This document shows, one piece after another, positions 1 through 11,343 of a stretch of DNA of 64,000 nt. Origin of the DNA: Sindora glabra (lineage: Eukaryota; Streptophyta; Magnoliopsida; Fabales; Fabaceae). Position 1 is the first letter of the stretch. The number at the start of each line of letters is the position of its first letter. Made by a program: the position numbers and the translations under genes. The notes under the pieces are model-generated. The model made no database searches and had not been told where the DNA came from. It saw nothing but the letters and a program-made list of their open reading frames with translations. The stretch spans positions 22,735,883 through 22,799,882 of the forward strand of contig CM035230.1 of the NCBI GenBank assembly GCA_020226215.1, written 5' to 3'.

Positions 1-1465
1 AAATCGAATCGAAACTATTTCAATGATCAAACTTCAATTTACATACCTTTCTTTTCGAATTGAAATCGAAATAGATATCTTTTTGCAAAATTATATCGAT
101 TACCATAATAACCCTCTTCGAGACTCTTTCGAATTATTCAATTTATCTATTGTACAAATCAAATTGCTACACTCAAATTGCTTTTTCGAATTCAATTCGA
201 AATATCAACTCTAACCTCAACTCTTCAAAATCTCCTAATTTTCAAATCAAAATTGAAAATAGGACTTAGCAAAATTTAACACCAACACCTGGATATTGGA
301 TATGGCTTCTTCAAACACGGACGAAACAAGTGAATTGAACGTCTTGAAGGGCTATTAGCAGGAGACTCGAAATTGTGTATGAATAAGCCAACTAGTAATA
401 TTTCATTGGCCAAAAAAATAGAGAGGGTTGCTCTGGAAAAAGGATTGAGGTATTGTAGTCTCACCTTTTAGTTATATCAATTCTTTGTTAGATATCAATA
501 AGGTATTCATTTTATGAAGAGTATATTAATTTCAAATATATTTTATTTGTTAATAATCAGGATTTGAATTTCAACAAAAATTTGTTATTACACTAATATT
601 TGAAGTGATTATTCTATTTAGTGGGAAAAAATTATTCGAAGAAAATGATACCATACACCAATCCGAAATTTAATAATCCGCTGACGTTTAGAAATATCTA
701 GCACAGTGTCTTACTATGTCTTCGCCTTTTTAAGTCCAGAGTGTTTATTAATTTGACCCAGAAAAAAAATGTCCAGATTGTTTATTTATTAGGGTTTGTT
801 TGAGGATGGACCACACCCTTTTCTACGCAAAGGCCATATTTTCTAAGAACGCGTAACATATTCATCAATTACACTACGTTACAACTTGCCTTTTCTCTGC
901 ATTACCGCAAATTAAAAGGTCAGATACTAAAATTAATATATATAATTTATAATAAAATATAATTAAAATGATTTGATATAAGTGTCATATTATACGTTTA
1001 TTATATTAAAATGGTGTTGGAAGTCACATTTCTAGAATGAGTAATGCTAAATAATCCAATTCTAAGAGAATTTAGGCTTCAAACGTGTCATCTCATTGTG
1101 TATAATCTGAATGTTATAATTCAAAAAGATGGTATGCGTGTAATAAAATTGACTTAAATATTTTAAATTTAAAATTTTTCATTGAAAATATTTAAATACT
1201 CTTTATTATTAAATTACTTTTTAGAATTAAGAATGTTTTTATTTGTCCAACTAAAAAAATAAAAGTTGTTAATTTTCATCTAAGAATATAAATATTAACA
1301 TTAACAACCTCTTATATGTATTTGGACCTATGCATTGAAAAGCAACTCTTGAACATAATTTCAAGCTGCCAGGACCTACATGCGAAAACATTTTGGATGT
1401 TTTAATGAGGTTGGCAAATCTACATCGTTACATTAATCTTTATCCCTTTATCCCTTTTGACTATA
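1..1465. other. AT-rich intergenic DNA, no gene recognised
   Basis: No open frame here resembles a known protein. The first 210 bases are unusual in carrying many TTCGAA/TCGAAA words (for example near 55-70, 115-140 and 185-205), which suggests an old low-complexity or transposon-derived tail, but no terminal structure is visible. The rest is AT-rich with scattered stops in all frames. Confidence 0.5.
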
Positions 1466-1767
1466 GAGTCGTTTGGTTCATGTGAGAAATAAGTTCCCAC
1501 GGAAAGTTAAATTTTTTAGGAAATTACTTCCTATGTGAATTTCTTGAGAAGTTTTCAATATTATTTGGTTGACATGAAGGAAGTTGCATTTTCTAGGAAA
1601 TAGAAGTTATTTAGGAGAGACTAAGTAAATAATTTCTCATATTCTGTGGGAAATATAATTTCCTGGAAAGTAGTTTTTCATGTTTTGTGGGCAACTAAAT
1701 AACTGACAATTTTTTATTTTTCGAAAAATATAATTTCCCATGTTTTTGTTGCATACCAAACGATCCC
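1466..1767. mobile_element. Small MITE, about 0.3 kb, Tourist-like termini
   Basis: The left end reads GAGTCGTTTGGTTCATG and the reverse complement of the right end reads GGGATCGTTTGGTATGC, so the two ends form an imperfect terminal inverted repeat centred on TCGTTTGG. The interior is AT-rich and non-coding and repeats GGGAAATTATTTCC-like words in both orientations. The flanks are ATA on the left and TAA on the right, so a clean 3-bp target duplication is not visible. The TIR resembles that of the larger Tourist-like elements at 25577 and 50235. A hAT-derived element is the main alternative. Confidence 0.55.
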
Positions 1768-2083
1768 TAAATTTGTACTTACAAAATAATACTTAAAACC
1801 CTACTACAAAAATAAAGCTAATGAAATTGCAAATGCACAAGTTTTGGTTTGCTGAGATTACATAAAAATATCATATTTCATACAGTACAAAATAACATTT
1901 GCATATTAAAGTACTATTACAATTTTCTGGCAGTAATTGTAAAATAATTTTGTGGATTAACACATTTTAATATATATTTGAATTAGATAATAATTTAATG
2001 TCATTAATATAATAATACCTAGACAAAATATATTATAATATAATTATAAAGTATATGTATATACCTTAATTCTAGATTAATTA
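1768..2083. other. AT-rich spacer, nothing recognised
   Basis: About 300 bases of AT-rich sequence between the MITE and the putative LTR of the first Copia remnant. No ORF, RNA gene or repeat structure was recognised. Confidence 0.4.
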
Positions 2084-2389
2084 TGATGGACAAATTAATC
2101 CTAGTTAGATTTTAATTAGAGTTTAGATCTCTACTCATCTCCTTATAAGGTAAGTTGCAGTCTCCCATCATATTGTAGTTTGTTATTCTCACAATTATCT
2201 TTGAGACTCACTTGAGGATGTGTAGGAAGTGATCTAGCCAATTTCTCAATTTGATCTCATGAATGTAGCAAGAAGGTCAGGTAATTTGAAAATTCTCTAT
2301 GTTATATATACAATTCTTGTACTTTTCTTTATGGATCTCTGGTTGTATGAATATTGAAATATTATTATGGATTATAAAATACTAATAAT

Positions 2390-2403
2390 TGGTATCAGAG
2401 CCA
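2390..2403 (+). other. Copia primer binding site (initiator tRNA-Met)
   Basis: TGGTATCAGAGCCA is complementary to the 3' end of plant initiator tRNA-Met, the primer used by most plant Copia elements. It marks the LTR/internal boundary of the remnant around it; the LTR end immediately before it (AATAAT) has lost the expected CA. Confidence 0.8.
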
Positions 2404-3004
2404 AGAATCCATATTGACGAGTCAAATTGTACAAATTATATTTTGGTATTTTGTTTTACCCAATATGAATTTTTTGTATGTTTTAGCTATAATAATTCAG
2501 AAAAGAATTATGGCAATATTATTTTAAATTCATTGTTTCTTATTTCTTTTAAATTAGAATGTTGTTTATTTGATTTGAAATTAAATTTTGACAACAATTT
2601 TTGGATATGTTTCGGAAGATATGAAGAACTTGTTAAACTTTTGAAAAATTGTTCAATGTTTAGCATGAATTCTTGAAAACTAAAATTATAGAAATGATAG
2701 AAACATATTAGTGAATAAAAACCCTCAAATTGATATGTGATAATAGGCTTTAAATAGATGCTAATGTTGAATGAAGAAGAAAAACCATAATGGTTAATAG
2801 CTGAAATTAAATGGTTGATATATGCATAATTTTCTAGAATTAATTGGTGCATTATGTTGTAAAATAAATTAGGATTAAAACCCATTATTTTTTTGGCATT
2901 AAAAACTAAAGAATCGGGTGGGATTAAATTGAATTTTTCCTAAACTCGAAAATAGATTTCAAAAAACCTGAAAAACTAAATCAGGCGAAGAAGGTGATAA
3001 AATA

Positions 3005-3180
3005 GCATGCCCAGGCAAAGCCCAATCTCGGACGTGGCGCGTGTAATGAACGCGTCATGCCTGTGCATCTGGTGCATGCAGTGCACATGCCATGTCTGTG
3101 CGCATGCACTCGTATCTGCATGTTTGGCATGCACCAGTTTTGGGCAATGCCTAGTCTTGCACGTGCCGCTTTCCAGGGAC
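3005..3180. other. GC-rich CATGC-repeat island in Copia leader
   Basis: This stretch is strikingly GC-rich against its surroundings and is dominated by CATGC/GCATG words in both orientations (for example near 3007, 3056, 3074, 3110 and 3138). An open frame crosses it, but its Cys- and His-rich translation simply reflects the repeated words and has no recognisable domain. It lies between the primer binding site and gag of the Copia remnant, so it is best read as leader DNA or an older insertion in it. Confidence 0.5.
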
Positions 3181-3882
3181 AATTTTGAGAAAAGAAAATA
3201 TGGTTGTGCTCTACTTTCCGAGCTTAATTTTTTAAGTATTAATTTAATTAATTTTTGGCTTAAAATTTTTACTGTGTAATCTTTGTATAATTGTATACTG
3301 TACAAAATTTTTCTAGATGACTTATATACTATATGCATATTTTCTTAATTTTTTGTCATTAGTATACAAGACATTGTTTAATATATATAAAGATTATAAT
3401 TGCTCATATTAAGCCTTTAGATTTTATATAGTTTAAATTCACCTATTGTGGGTTAATTACATAAAATTTTTGTAATATTTTATTAAATATTTATATATAT
3501 TATGTTAATTAATTACTATTATGGTAATTAAATTTTGGAATAATAAAAATTAGGAGAGTACTATATTAATGAAAATTATACCCTATTGGCATAATTTTAT
3601 TAATGTAGTTAGTAGGTAATAACATGAGTTTTAGAATTATATGTTAATTTTCTAAAATTTTTAAATACCCTATCGGTGTTAGGTTTTAGGAATTTAGTAT
3701 GTAGTTCTTGTATTATGTTATAATACTTTTAACCCATTGGTACTAAGTATCATAGCATTATACTGTAAATAGTTGCATAATTTTGAAGAAAATTTAAGCA
3801 TGATTATTGTTCAAACATGTTATGTTGTTAATTTATGATTAATTTCATAAATTTTTAATAATTTTCCTCAGCTTTTATTCAT

Positions 3883-4595
3883 ATGAAACTGGCCTCTGTG
3901 AAAACTTTAAATGGGATCAATCATAAAGACTGGGTGGAATCTTTGAAATTGTATCTGGCGGTCTCTAATCTTGATCTGGCTTTGCATGAAGAGAAATCGA
4001 AAATCAATGAAAAGTTAACTTCTACTCAAAGAGCACAACATGAAAAATAGACTTATTCTAATAGAGTATATCTGATGGTAATAAAGTACACTATGGATAA
4101 AATTATTAAGCAAAATATTCTTGATAGTCAAAAAGCAAAAGCATTACTAGATTCAATGGCCGAAAAAATATGTCAAGTTTGATAAAGCTCAAAAAGGACA
4201 TTATCTGTCTTTATTAGAAAAGACTGTATATGATGGAGTGAGTGGTGTTTGAGAGCATATAATCAAACTGGTGCATTATTACAGCCAACTGAAAAGTATG
4301 AATGTCAATCTAGGAGATAGTTACTTAATTCGGTGAGCTTTGAAGTCACTTTCTCCTCAATTTGATGTGCTAAAAACATCTTACAATACTTAGAAAGGAG
4401 AATGGACCATTAATGAAATGATTTCTATAGTGACTCAAGTAGAAGAGGATATGAAGAAAACAAAGATGCAAGTGGGAAATTTTATCTCTCATGGTTCGAG
4501 TTCTGAACACAAGAATAAGAGCTTCCAGAAGGACAATAAGGGGAAATCTAATCATGAAAGGAAGAAGAATGATATTCAATTTATTCTTTAAAATA
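3883..4595 (+). pseudogene. Copia gag pseudogene (UBN2-type gag polypeptide)
   Basis: Gag forms the virus-like particle of Copia retrotransposons. The frame starting at ATG 3883 gives a classic N-terminus including LNGINHKDWVESLKLYLAV, where the NxxxW signature marks the Copia gag domain. Later pieces, in shifted frames, include LGDSYLI, SPQFDVLKTSYNT and INEMISIVTQVEED, which correspond to the middle and end of the family's gag. There are several in-frame stops (first near 4048) and at least two frameshifts. The zinc-knuckle and everything downstream are absent. It is clearly not functional. Confidence 0.75.
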
Positions 4596-5890
4596 ATTGA
4601 AATTAGGATTTTGTAGAGTGATAGAATATGCTAGTTTTTACTTTTGGTTAAGGTATTCCATAAGGAGAAATAGAAGGGAAGTTAGGAAGATGAGATAGTG
4701 AGGAAAAAGGAGATGTAGAGATGCAGTTAAGGTTCAAAGAGTGGACAAATGAACGAGGAATAAAATGATAGGGTTCGAATGAGGGTGTGAGGAATAGGAC
4801 AATAAGGTTTAGGGGTAGGTGGTAGGATATATCACGTCAATTATTAAAATAAACTGATGTGATGTTGTAAAAATTACATGTTGGTTCCTTGAAAGAAAAT
4901 AATGCTTAATGTTATTTTCCTAAGTGCTAACAAAATAAATGATGTCAATTTTTATTCATATAAAACCAACATTATTTTTATCATTTACGAATTTGATTTT
5001 AAGAATGGATATACAACAACGTTTGAGTAGGCATTAGTTGTATACTAATGAGTAATCCTCTAAGCACCCAATATCAATTAGCCATTTTAAAGTAATGAAT
5101 CTAACAAAGGATACTCTCCTTCCAACCTTAAGATGTTCCTATTTAATTTTGTCTCCCTAATTATTTTGTTAAATTGAAACTTTATTACCTTGTGACTAAA
5201 TATGATAGCTTTCATAACACTCATTGAAAAAGCACAACTTATAAATTCAAGGATTTGTTTTACTATAGCTAATCATTTTCATACAACTTTTATAGAATTG
5301 TACATATAAGAAAATTGATTTCATTAATCCTTTTTAAATATTTGGTGATATTATCTATTATTTATGTAAAATTTATTATATTATCTATCAGATCTTCATG
5401 AATGCTCGTTTTATCTATAAGTATAGTTCAAAAGTACTTTTCTAGTTAGTGCAAATCTTATATAATGAGCAACAAATATTAAAACAAATTTAGTGAAGTA
5501 TTAATTTCTAATTAAGTTATAAAACATAATATTTTATTATTTTTAATATTTTATCATTCAATTTATTCTTTAAAATTATTAAAAATGAGATTCTATAACA
5601 TTAGAGAAGATGTTGGTTTCTATTTCTAATTTAGGTGTTCTATAAAAAAAATATACAAGATAAAAAGACTGAGAAAAGGGGCATGGATCTTGAATTTATA
5701 AAGGACCAATTAAGTTCGTCTCATTACCATCATTAGTAAAGCTTGTTTCTGAGCTTTATGAAATCCAAGTAATTAGTCAAGAATGATTTAAAGCCTTTTG
5801 CTTTTGCTAATTATTTTTCCCATTAATTGCATCTTTCAACATGGCATAAAAGAGTTGGCCACTAGATACTTTACATTAATAAAAGAAGGA
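4596..5890. other. Intergenic DNA, no gene recognised
   Basis: AT-rich, with no supportable ORF. Two stretches, 4574-4670 and 5558-5650, look like diverged direct copies of each other (both start TTCAATTTATTCTTTAAAAT and share the order of later words), so part of this block may be a repeat pair. Confidence 0.4.
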
Positions 5891-8337
5891 AGCCTTACAG
5901 TGTGTTTGGAATGGTAGAAATGGGGAGAAAAGAAATGAGGGAGGAAAAGTTAGGGGAGAAATAGTGAATTTCACCCATTTGGAAATGCAGGAAGAAATAG
6001 AAGAAGAAAGAAGTCTACAGCCAAAAAGTACTGTAGGGCCCACTGTCAAACTTCTCTCCAAAAGTGAGGACAAGAAAGGAGAAATTTGGGTAATTTTTTT
6101 GTCTTTCCACACAATACCCTCGCCTTTTCCTTCTCCTACATCCTCCTGCTACACCTTTATTTATTCTTTCTTTTTAGTTCAGACTATCCGTTGTTTCAAA
6201 AAATTACTTTCTAGTGCTCCAGACAATAGGATCCATTACAACTCAACTTCATCGAAGTGATGCAATCAACGATTGCACCTGTTCAGCTTCACTACTATAG
6301 ATAAGCTAATGGAGGTAAGAACGGTTGTTTAATGTGCTTTCCCCCTGCTATTGTTTTTGTCTTTGTGATCATATTGTTGGAAGCAGCCGCCAATTCGAAG
6401 ATTGTTGTTCGCATGGAAGAAGATGCCACCATCGAGGACAAGAAATGCTGGCAACGGAGTGTGTCTAAACAACTGCTAAATGGAGATCTAGGGCTTAACC
6501 CAGCAATTTGCAAGCCTCGATATGGGTTTCCAATATTTGGATCGTCCAGATTGGATTTGATTCAATGGTGACTTGGAATCATTGGATACTCGACGTGGGT
6601 CATTTTTTATTTAAAATTTTCTATTTTTAGTATAAATAATATACTTTTTTAGTTTTAAATTTTTTAAATATTATTTTCCAATTATTAATATAAATAGTAT
6701 ATACCCTATTTATCAATTTAATGTTGCACCATTGTATTTGTTGATAGATATTAATTTAAATATATCCCCTTTTAATCAATTTAATAATTTTTAAATATTA
6801 TAATTTTATTTATATAATAGTTTAAAATTACCTGTTTAATATTGCATGATTGTATTTGGTGGTAAAGTCAGACATAATTTTCAGTTGAGGTTTATACAGT
6901 ATGTAAGGAAGAGCTCATTGCTTGGACATTTGATTTGTAAAATAAAAGTTACAATTAGTGCGAAATTGAGAGATTATGAAACTTGTTTTATGTAAATTTG
7001 TTAATAATATGTAAAATTAGAATTGCAAAGCAATAAGTTAAAATTTTGTTTCATGGTAGTTAATAGTGCATAAATTTGTTTTCTCCTAATTGAAATGCAA
7101 CACTACAGGAGCATCGCAAAAACAAACTCATTTTAGCCACTTTTCTTCTTATGTGAACAGCACCAAAAGGCAATAATAACATTACTCGTGTCTTGGCTTT
7201 CATATGAACTAAATTAAAGGCATTTGTGACACCAAATTTTTTTTTTGAAATATATATACATATATACATATGTATATGGAGAGAAAAATTTATACATGTG
7301 AAATATTCAGATATATGTCTACTAACACCTAATCCAAACTTTGACTAATTTTCATAAAATCATTTTCTTAAAAAAATTCCTATTTAAGTAATATTTAAGA
7401 ATTTATATCTGTAAAGTTTATAAAATACATTCTAAATATGCCGTTTAGCAAATAATTAAGATTTAAAAATACAATAAAATTTTGTAGTATGTTTGTATAA
7501 ACCTTTTTCATATTAATGTTTTAGTAACCATTTCAAAAAGATAAATAAATTGTCCTTTACTTTTAAAATGTTTTGAGTAATTAGTTATTTTTGTATTAAA
7601 TAGCCATTGTAATTTTCTTTATGATCAAAAAAATTAAAATTAAGTCCTTGGAATATGCACACACATATATGTGTAAATCTTTGATTTTATAAAACGTGTT
7701 ATCGAAACTTTATATGATTAAAATTTAAAGCTAATGCAAATATATTTTAGAATTATATATTAATTATCTTAGCCATTTAGTATGTATCACTTAAATATTC
7801 ATTTTAATGACATTATTTATGTCACAAGTAAACTAGTTAGGTTAGTGTCTTTTCAGGTTACATTTCCTCCTTCTACATATGTACATATAATTTAACACTC
7901 TCTCTGTTAAGATATCACCTTCACAATATAATTAAGCAACAATTTAGGACAATTACAAAATATAAGAATGAAGATCTATAATGTTATTTGAAAACTTATC
8001 AATGTTGATATTTACATAGATTACTCTTGTTAATAGGTACTATGTTTGAGGCATCTATCTAAGGATACATTCTCAAAAGGCCCACTTCTTCATTACTTTT
8101 CGAATTAATCTTCATAGATCCTTCTTAACCTCATAGGTATGTTTCTAGCAGCTTCATACTTTCCTATACATATACTTGTAGGTGTGCACTTTATTCCTAT
8201 GTGTTTTCTATTCAATTTATGTTAATAATCTTGCCCTAATTCGTATACAATGAAGCTAATACATAGGTTTGCATTTGTGTACATATGTTGTTTGTAATAT
8301 TTAATAGTTATAATTTGGAGGTATTTCACAAGTGACT
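5891..8337. other. Intergenic DNA with purine/pyrimidine-rich stretch
   Basis: From 5893 the sequence reads TTACAGTGTGTTTGGAATGG followed by a purine-rich run to about 6010. This looks like a TTA target site plus a Harbinger-type terminus, but no opposite terminus was found. A pyrimidine-rich run covers 6105-6180. A 79-codon open frame at 6332-6571 begins with a hydrophobic segment (residues about 5-20), but I recognise no family and do not call it a gene. The remainder to 8337 is AT-rich with no feature seen. Confidence 0.4.
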
Positions 8338-9785
8338 ATGGAAAATAATGTGGATGAGTATTTTGAAAAATAGTTAGAATTAGACTAGTTGCCTATTATT
8401 GATTTAATGAAGGAATGGGATAGATTATGTCAAATATGTATAGTTCAACTTGTATGCTATATTGGTATTTGTTGGAATTGCAAGTAAATATTATGCATAG
8501 ACCCATTAATGGAGTGAGAAAAGAAAGAGATCAAATGCAACAACAACTCTTGTAAAACCTATTTCAATTAGATAAATGTCATGATGTATTGTGCATGAGT
8601 CCTCATGCTTTCCTATGATTATATAGGAAGATAAGAGCAATGGATAGAGTGAGGGATTCCACTTAATCCATTGTGGAGGAACAAACTATTAAGTTCGTGC
8701 ATATCCTAGCACACAAAGTAAAAAATAGAACTATATTTTTTTTCTTCCATCGATCGGGAAAGAAAGTTCACTATCATTTTAATAACATTTTACAGGCTAT
8801 TGTATCTCTTGGGGATTAATATTTTGTGTAGTCTTCTGGATTAGAGGTTCCTACATAAATACTCAATAACAGTAGATTTTATCCTTATTTCAAGGTAATA
8901 TAATAAATTTTGCAGGATGCAAATATTATTTGAATTGAGATTGTTTAGTTGTAATACTGTGTAATTATATTAAATATAAATAATTTATAGGATTATTTTG
9001 GAGCTCTAGATGGAACACATATACGAGTTAATATGCCAAGGAAAGATGCTTCTTGATTTTAAGGAAGAAAAAATTATCTAACATAAAACATGTTGGCAGC
9101 ATGTTCTTTTGATGTGAAATTCACATATATATTGTCTGGTTAGGAGGGAACTGCATCTGATTCTAGAGTTCTTAAATATGTTTTAACTAAGAAAGAGGAT
9201 AGATTGAGAATTCTAAAAGGTAAGCATCAATTTTGTATTGGGATGCACAATGATTGGTCAAGGTTCGAGCATATATGGAGTTTCCCATTAGAATTATGTT
9301 TTTTGACATGTATTTGTATCATTGTTGTAAATCCTAGGCAAATTGTACCTAGGAAATGCAGGATATCCTCTAAAAGGCGTGTACTTACACCCTATAAAGG
9401 TGTGTGTTATCACCTGAAGGAGAACACTACCCGTAAACCTCAAAATGTAAAGGAAATATTTAACCATTAGCATGCATCATTAAGAAATGTAATATAAAGG
9501 GCATTTAGGGTCTTAAAAAAGAGATTTCCAATAATTGCTAGTGGCATAAAACCACATTACTCTTTCAAAACCATGATGGACATTACTATTGCATGTTGTA
9601 TATTGCATAACTTTCTAATGGATGTTGATCCTAATCCATAGTTGATGGATGAGGTTAACTATGAGCTATTAGATAGTAATGTAGAAGATATAGGAGATCG
9701 TGAATCACATACCATAGAGGAAGACTATAGGCATGGATTCATCATAAGAGAAAACATAACAGCCTATATATGGAATGATTATTAG
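8338..9785 (+). pseudogene. PIF/Harbinger DDE transposase, degenerate
   Basis: This is the DDE transposase of a PIF/Harbinger transposon, which cuts at TIRs and inserts at TTA-type sites. The signature FGALDGTHI after 8991 carries the first catalytic Asp. Downstream pieces include LAACSFDVKFTYI, EGTASDSRVLKYVL, PYKGVCYHLKE and CCILHNFLMDVDPNP, in family order. An intron at 8895-8990 (GT...AG, 96 bp) fits exactly between PYFK and the D-x-FGALDG exon. The N-terminal exon shows LAHKVKN and RSGKES pieces of the helix-turn-helix region. The gene is dead: there are stops in every section, and the position of the catalytic Glu before RAFxVLKKRF is TAA. The second Asp region (after GKHQFCIG) is eroded. 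Start ATG 8338 is plausible, not proven. Confidence 0.8.
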
Positions 9786-10249
9786 CAAACCTTATCATAA
9801 TCCTTGTTATTTATACAACAACTCTTTGTATATTAATATTTGATGCTTATCAATCTTATGTTATTGAGGTGGTTATGAATTCTATTTAGTGTTTGCTCTG
9901 TATGAGTTATATTTTTGCAGATTCTTCCCTTTATAGCGTGAATTGAATTTTTATGATTGAAAGGTAGGAGTTGAATGTTATGTATTTATACACCATCATA
10001 GTATATTATGTCTTGTATCTTTTGTTGTATACATATGTGTCATATGTCATGTATTATTGTATATCATTTCATATTTTGAAAGCATTGATTGTGCATAGAA
10101 CCTCCAAGTTGCATTGCATATAGGTGTGACAGTTATGAGTGTGAATTATTTATGACAAAAAAATTCTACATCATCCATGCCATGCACACTTCTATAATCC
10201 TTATACTATTAAAAATTACTTGGTTGTATAATGCTTTGTAGATTTTGAT
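9786..10249. other. Spacer between the two Harbinger genes
   Basis: About 460 bp of AT-rich DNA between the transposase and the Myb/SANT-like ORF, both on the plus strand. No gene recognised. It probably contains the UTR and promoter DNA of the element. Confidence 0.5.
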
Positions 10250-11343
10250 ATGCTCAAGAACAAGAAGTTCAATAGTAAGGGAGATGGTTTTTCTAAAGAT
10301 TTACTATAATGGACACCCAACATGGATGCTATGTTATTAGACTTATTACTAAAGGAGGTGCAAAAAGGAAACTGACCAGATGGCACATTCACTTCTATGG
10401 CTTATGCTAGTGTGGTGGAGAAGCTGAAGCAGACAATAGGTTCATTCTTCCAAAAGTAGCATATCAAAAATTGAATGAAGACACTGAAGGAGAAGTTCAA
10501 TGAATGTTATGATTTGTTTTAGAGGTGGAGTGAAATTACCAGGAACTCAACCACGCACATGTTTGAGGCTAAACCAAAAGTGTGGAGTGAGATTTGTGAG
10601 GTAAAGTTAGCATAACTTATATACTAGATGTCAATGTAATAATTTGTTATGTTCTTAGTATGGATGACACTAATATCTAATATATAATGATATGATTATA
10701 TATGTGTATGTAGGCTAAGCCTAAGGCCTATAAGTGGAAGTGTACACTAATATACAACTACGATAAGTGATTGGAGCTATTCAGAAGAGATAGGGATACA
10801 AAAGCATACGCTAAAAGTGCAGCAAACAAGTTGAGGAGATAGGAGCAAGAAAGGTTAGACCTAAATAATAGCTTCAATCAGATGTCAAATTTTGATATTA
10901 ATTAGGGAAGTAATGCCCCTAATTATGTCAGGCATTTTGACACATTTAGTCCTAAATGTGCTCCTTCCAACCACTCCCAGAAGTATCCCTACTCAAATCA
11001 ATCTCAAGGTACATCATCATCAAGAGGTTCAAAGTGGAAAGCACCTATGGTTGATTTAATTGAGAAATGTTATGAGAAGTTGAACATTGGGATCAATAAC
11101 TTAACTGATGTTGTGAGAGATATGGCAGAAAAGCATGTCCAGATAGCCAAAAAGCATGCTCAAATAGCCGAAAAGCAACTCTCAATTATGGAAAGTAGTA
11201 GACCTCGTCATTACAGTGAGGTAGAAGTGTTGACAAAGTTGGAGAAAATAAGAGTACCTGAGGAATATCAATTGAATTGTTACAGCTTCCTTTGCGAAAA
11301 TAAAAGAGTTAAGAAGCATTTTTTAGGGTTTCACCTTACTTAA
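10250..11343 (+). pseudogene. Harbinger accessory ORF, Myb/SANT-like DNA-binding protein, degenerate
   Basis: PIF/Harbinger elements encode a second protein with a Myb/SANT-like trihelix that works with the transposase in DNA binding and nuclear import. Here the trihelix starts about 24 codons into the frame with WTPNMDAMLLDLLLKEV and continues with MKTLKEKFNECYDL and KVWSEICE. An intron at 10601-10713 (GTAAAG...TAG) joins SEICE to AKPKAYKWK. The last part, from 11047, is an open frame rich in Ala, Glu, Lys and Gln, with repeats of the type KHxQIAxK, predicted to be helical. Several in-frame stops break the SANT region (for example after KEVQKGN). It lies about 460 bp downstream of the transposase on the same strand, as expected for one two-gene element. 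Confidence 0.7.

Larger units (their letters stand above)
2084..4595 (+). mobile_element. Truncated Ty1/Copia remnant (5' LTR end, PBS, leader, gag)
   Basis: A tRNA-Met primer binding site at 2390-2403 fixes the end of a 5' LTR just upstream. The LTR probably starts near 2084 (TGATGGACAAATTAATCC); its start is uncertain because no partner LTR was found in the window. A long leader of about 1.5 kb follows, then a broken Copia gag at 3883-4595. Protease, integrase, reverse transcriptase, RNase H and a 3' LTR are all missing, so the element was truncated on its 3' side. Confidence 0.65.

Noticed and set aside
3007..3279. Cys/His-rich 90-codon open frame
   Set aside because: It spans the CATGC-rich island and its composition follows from the repeated words; no domain is recognisable and the minus-strand frame is equally open.
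6332..6571. 79-codon frame with an N-terminal hydrophobic stretch
   Set aside because: No family recognised, no intron or promoter support, and an overlapping frame on the other strand is equally long.
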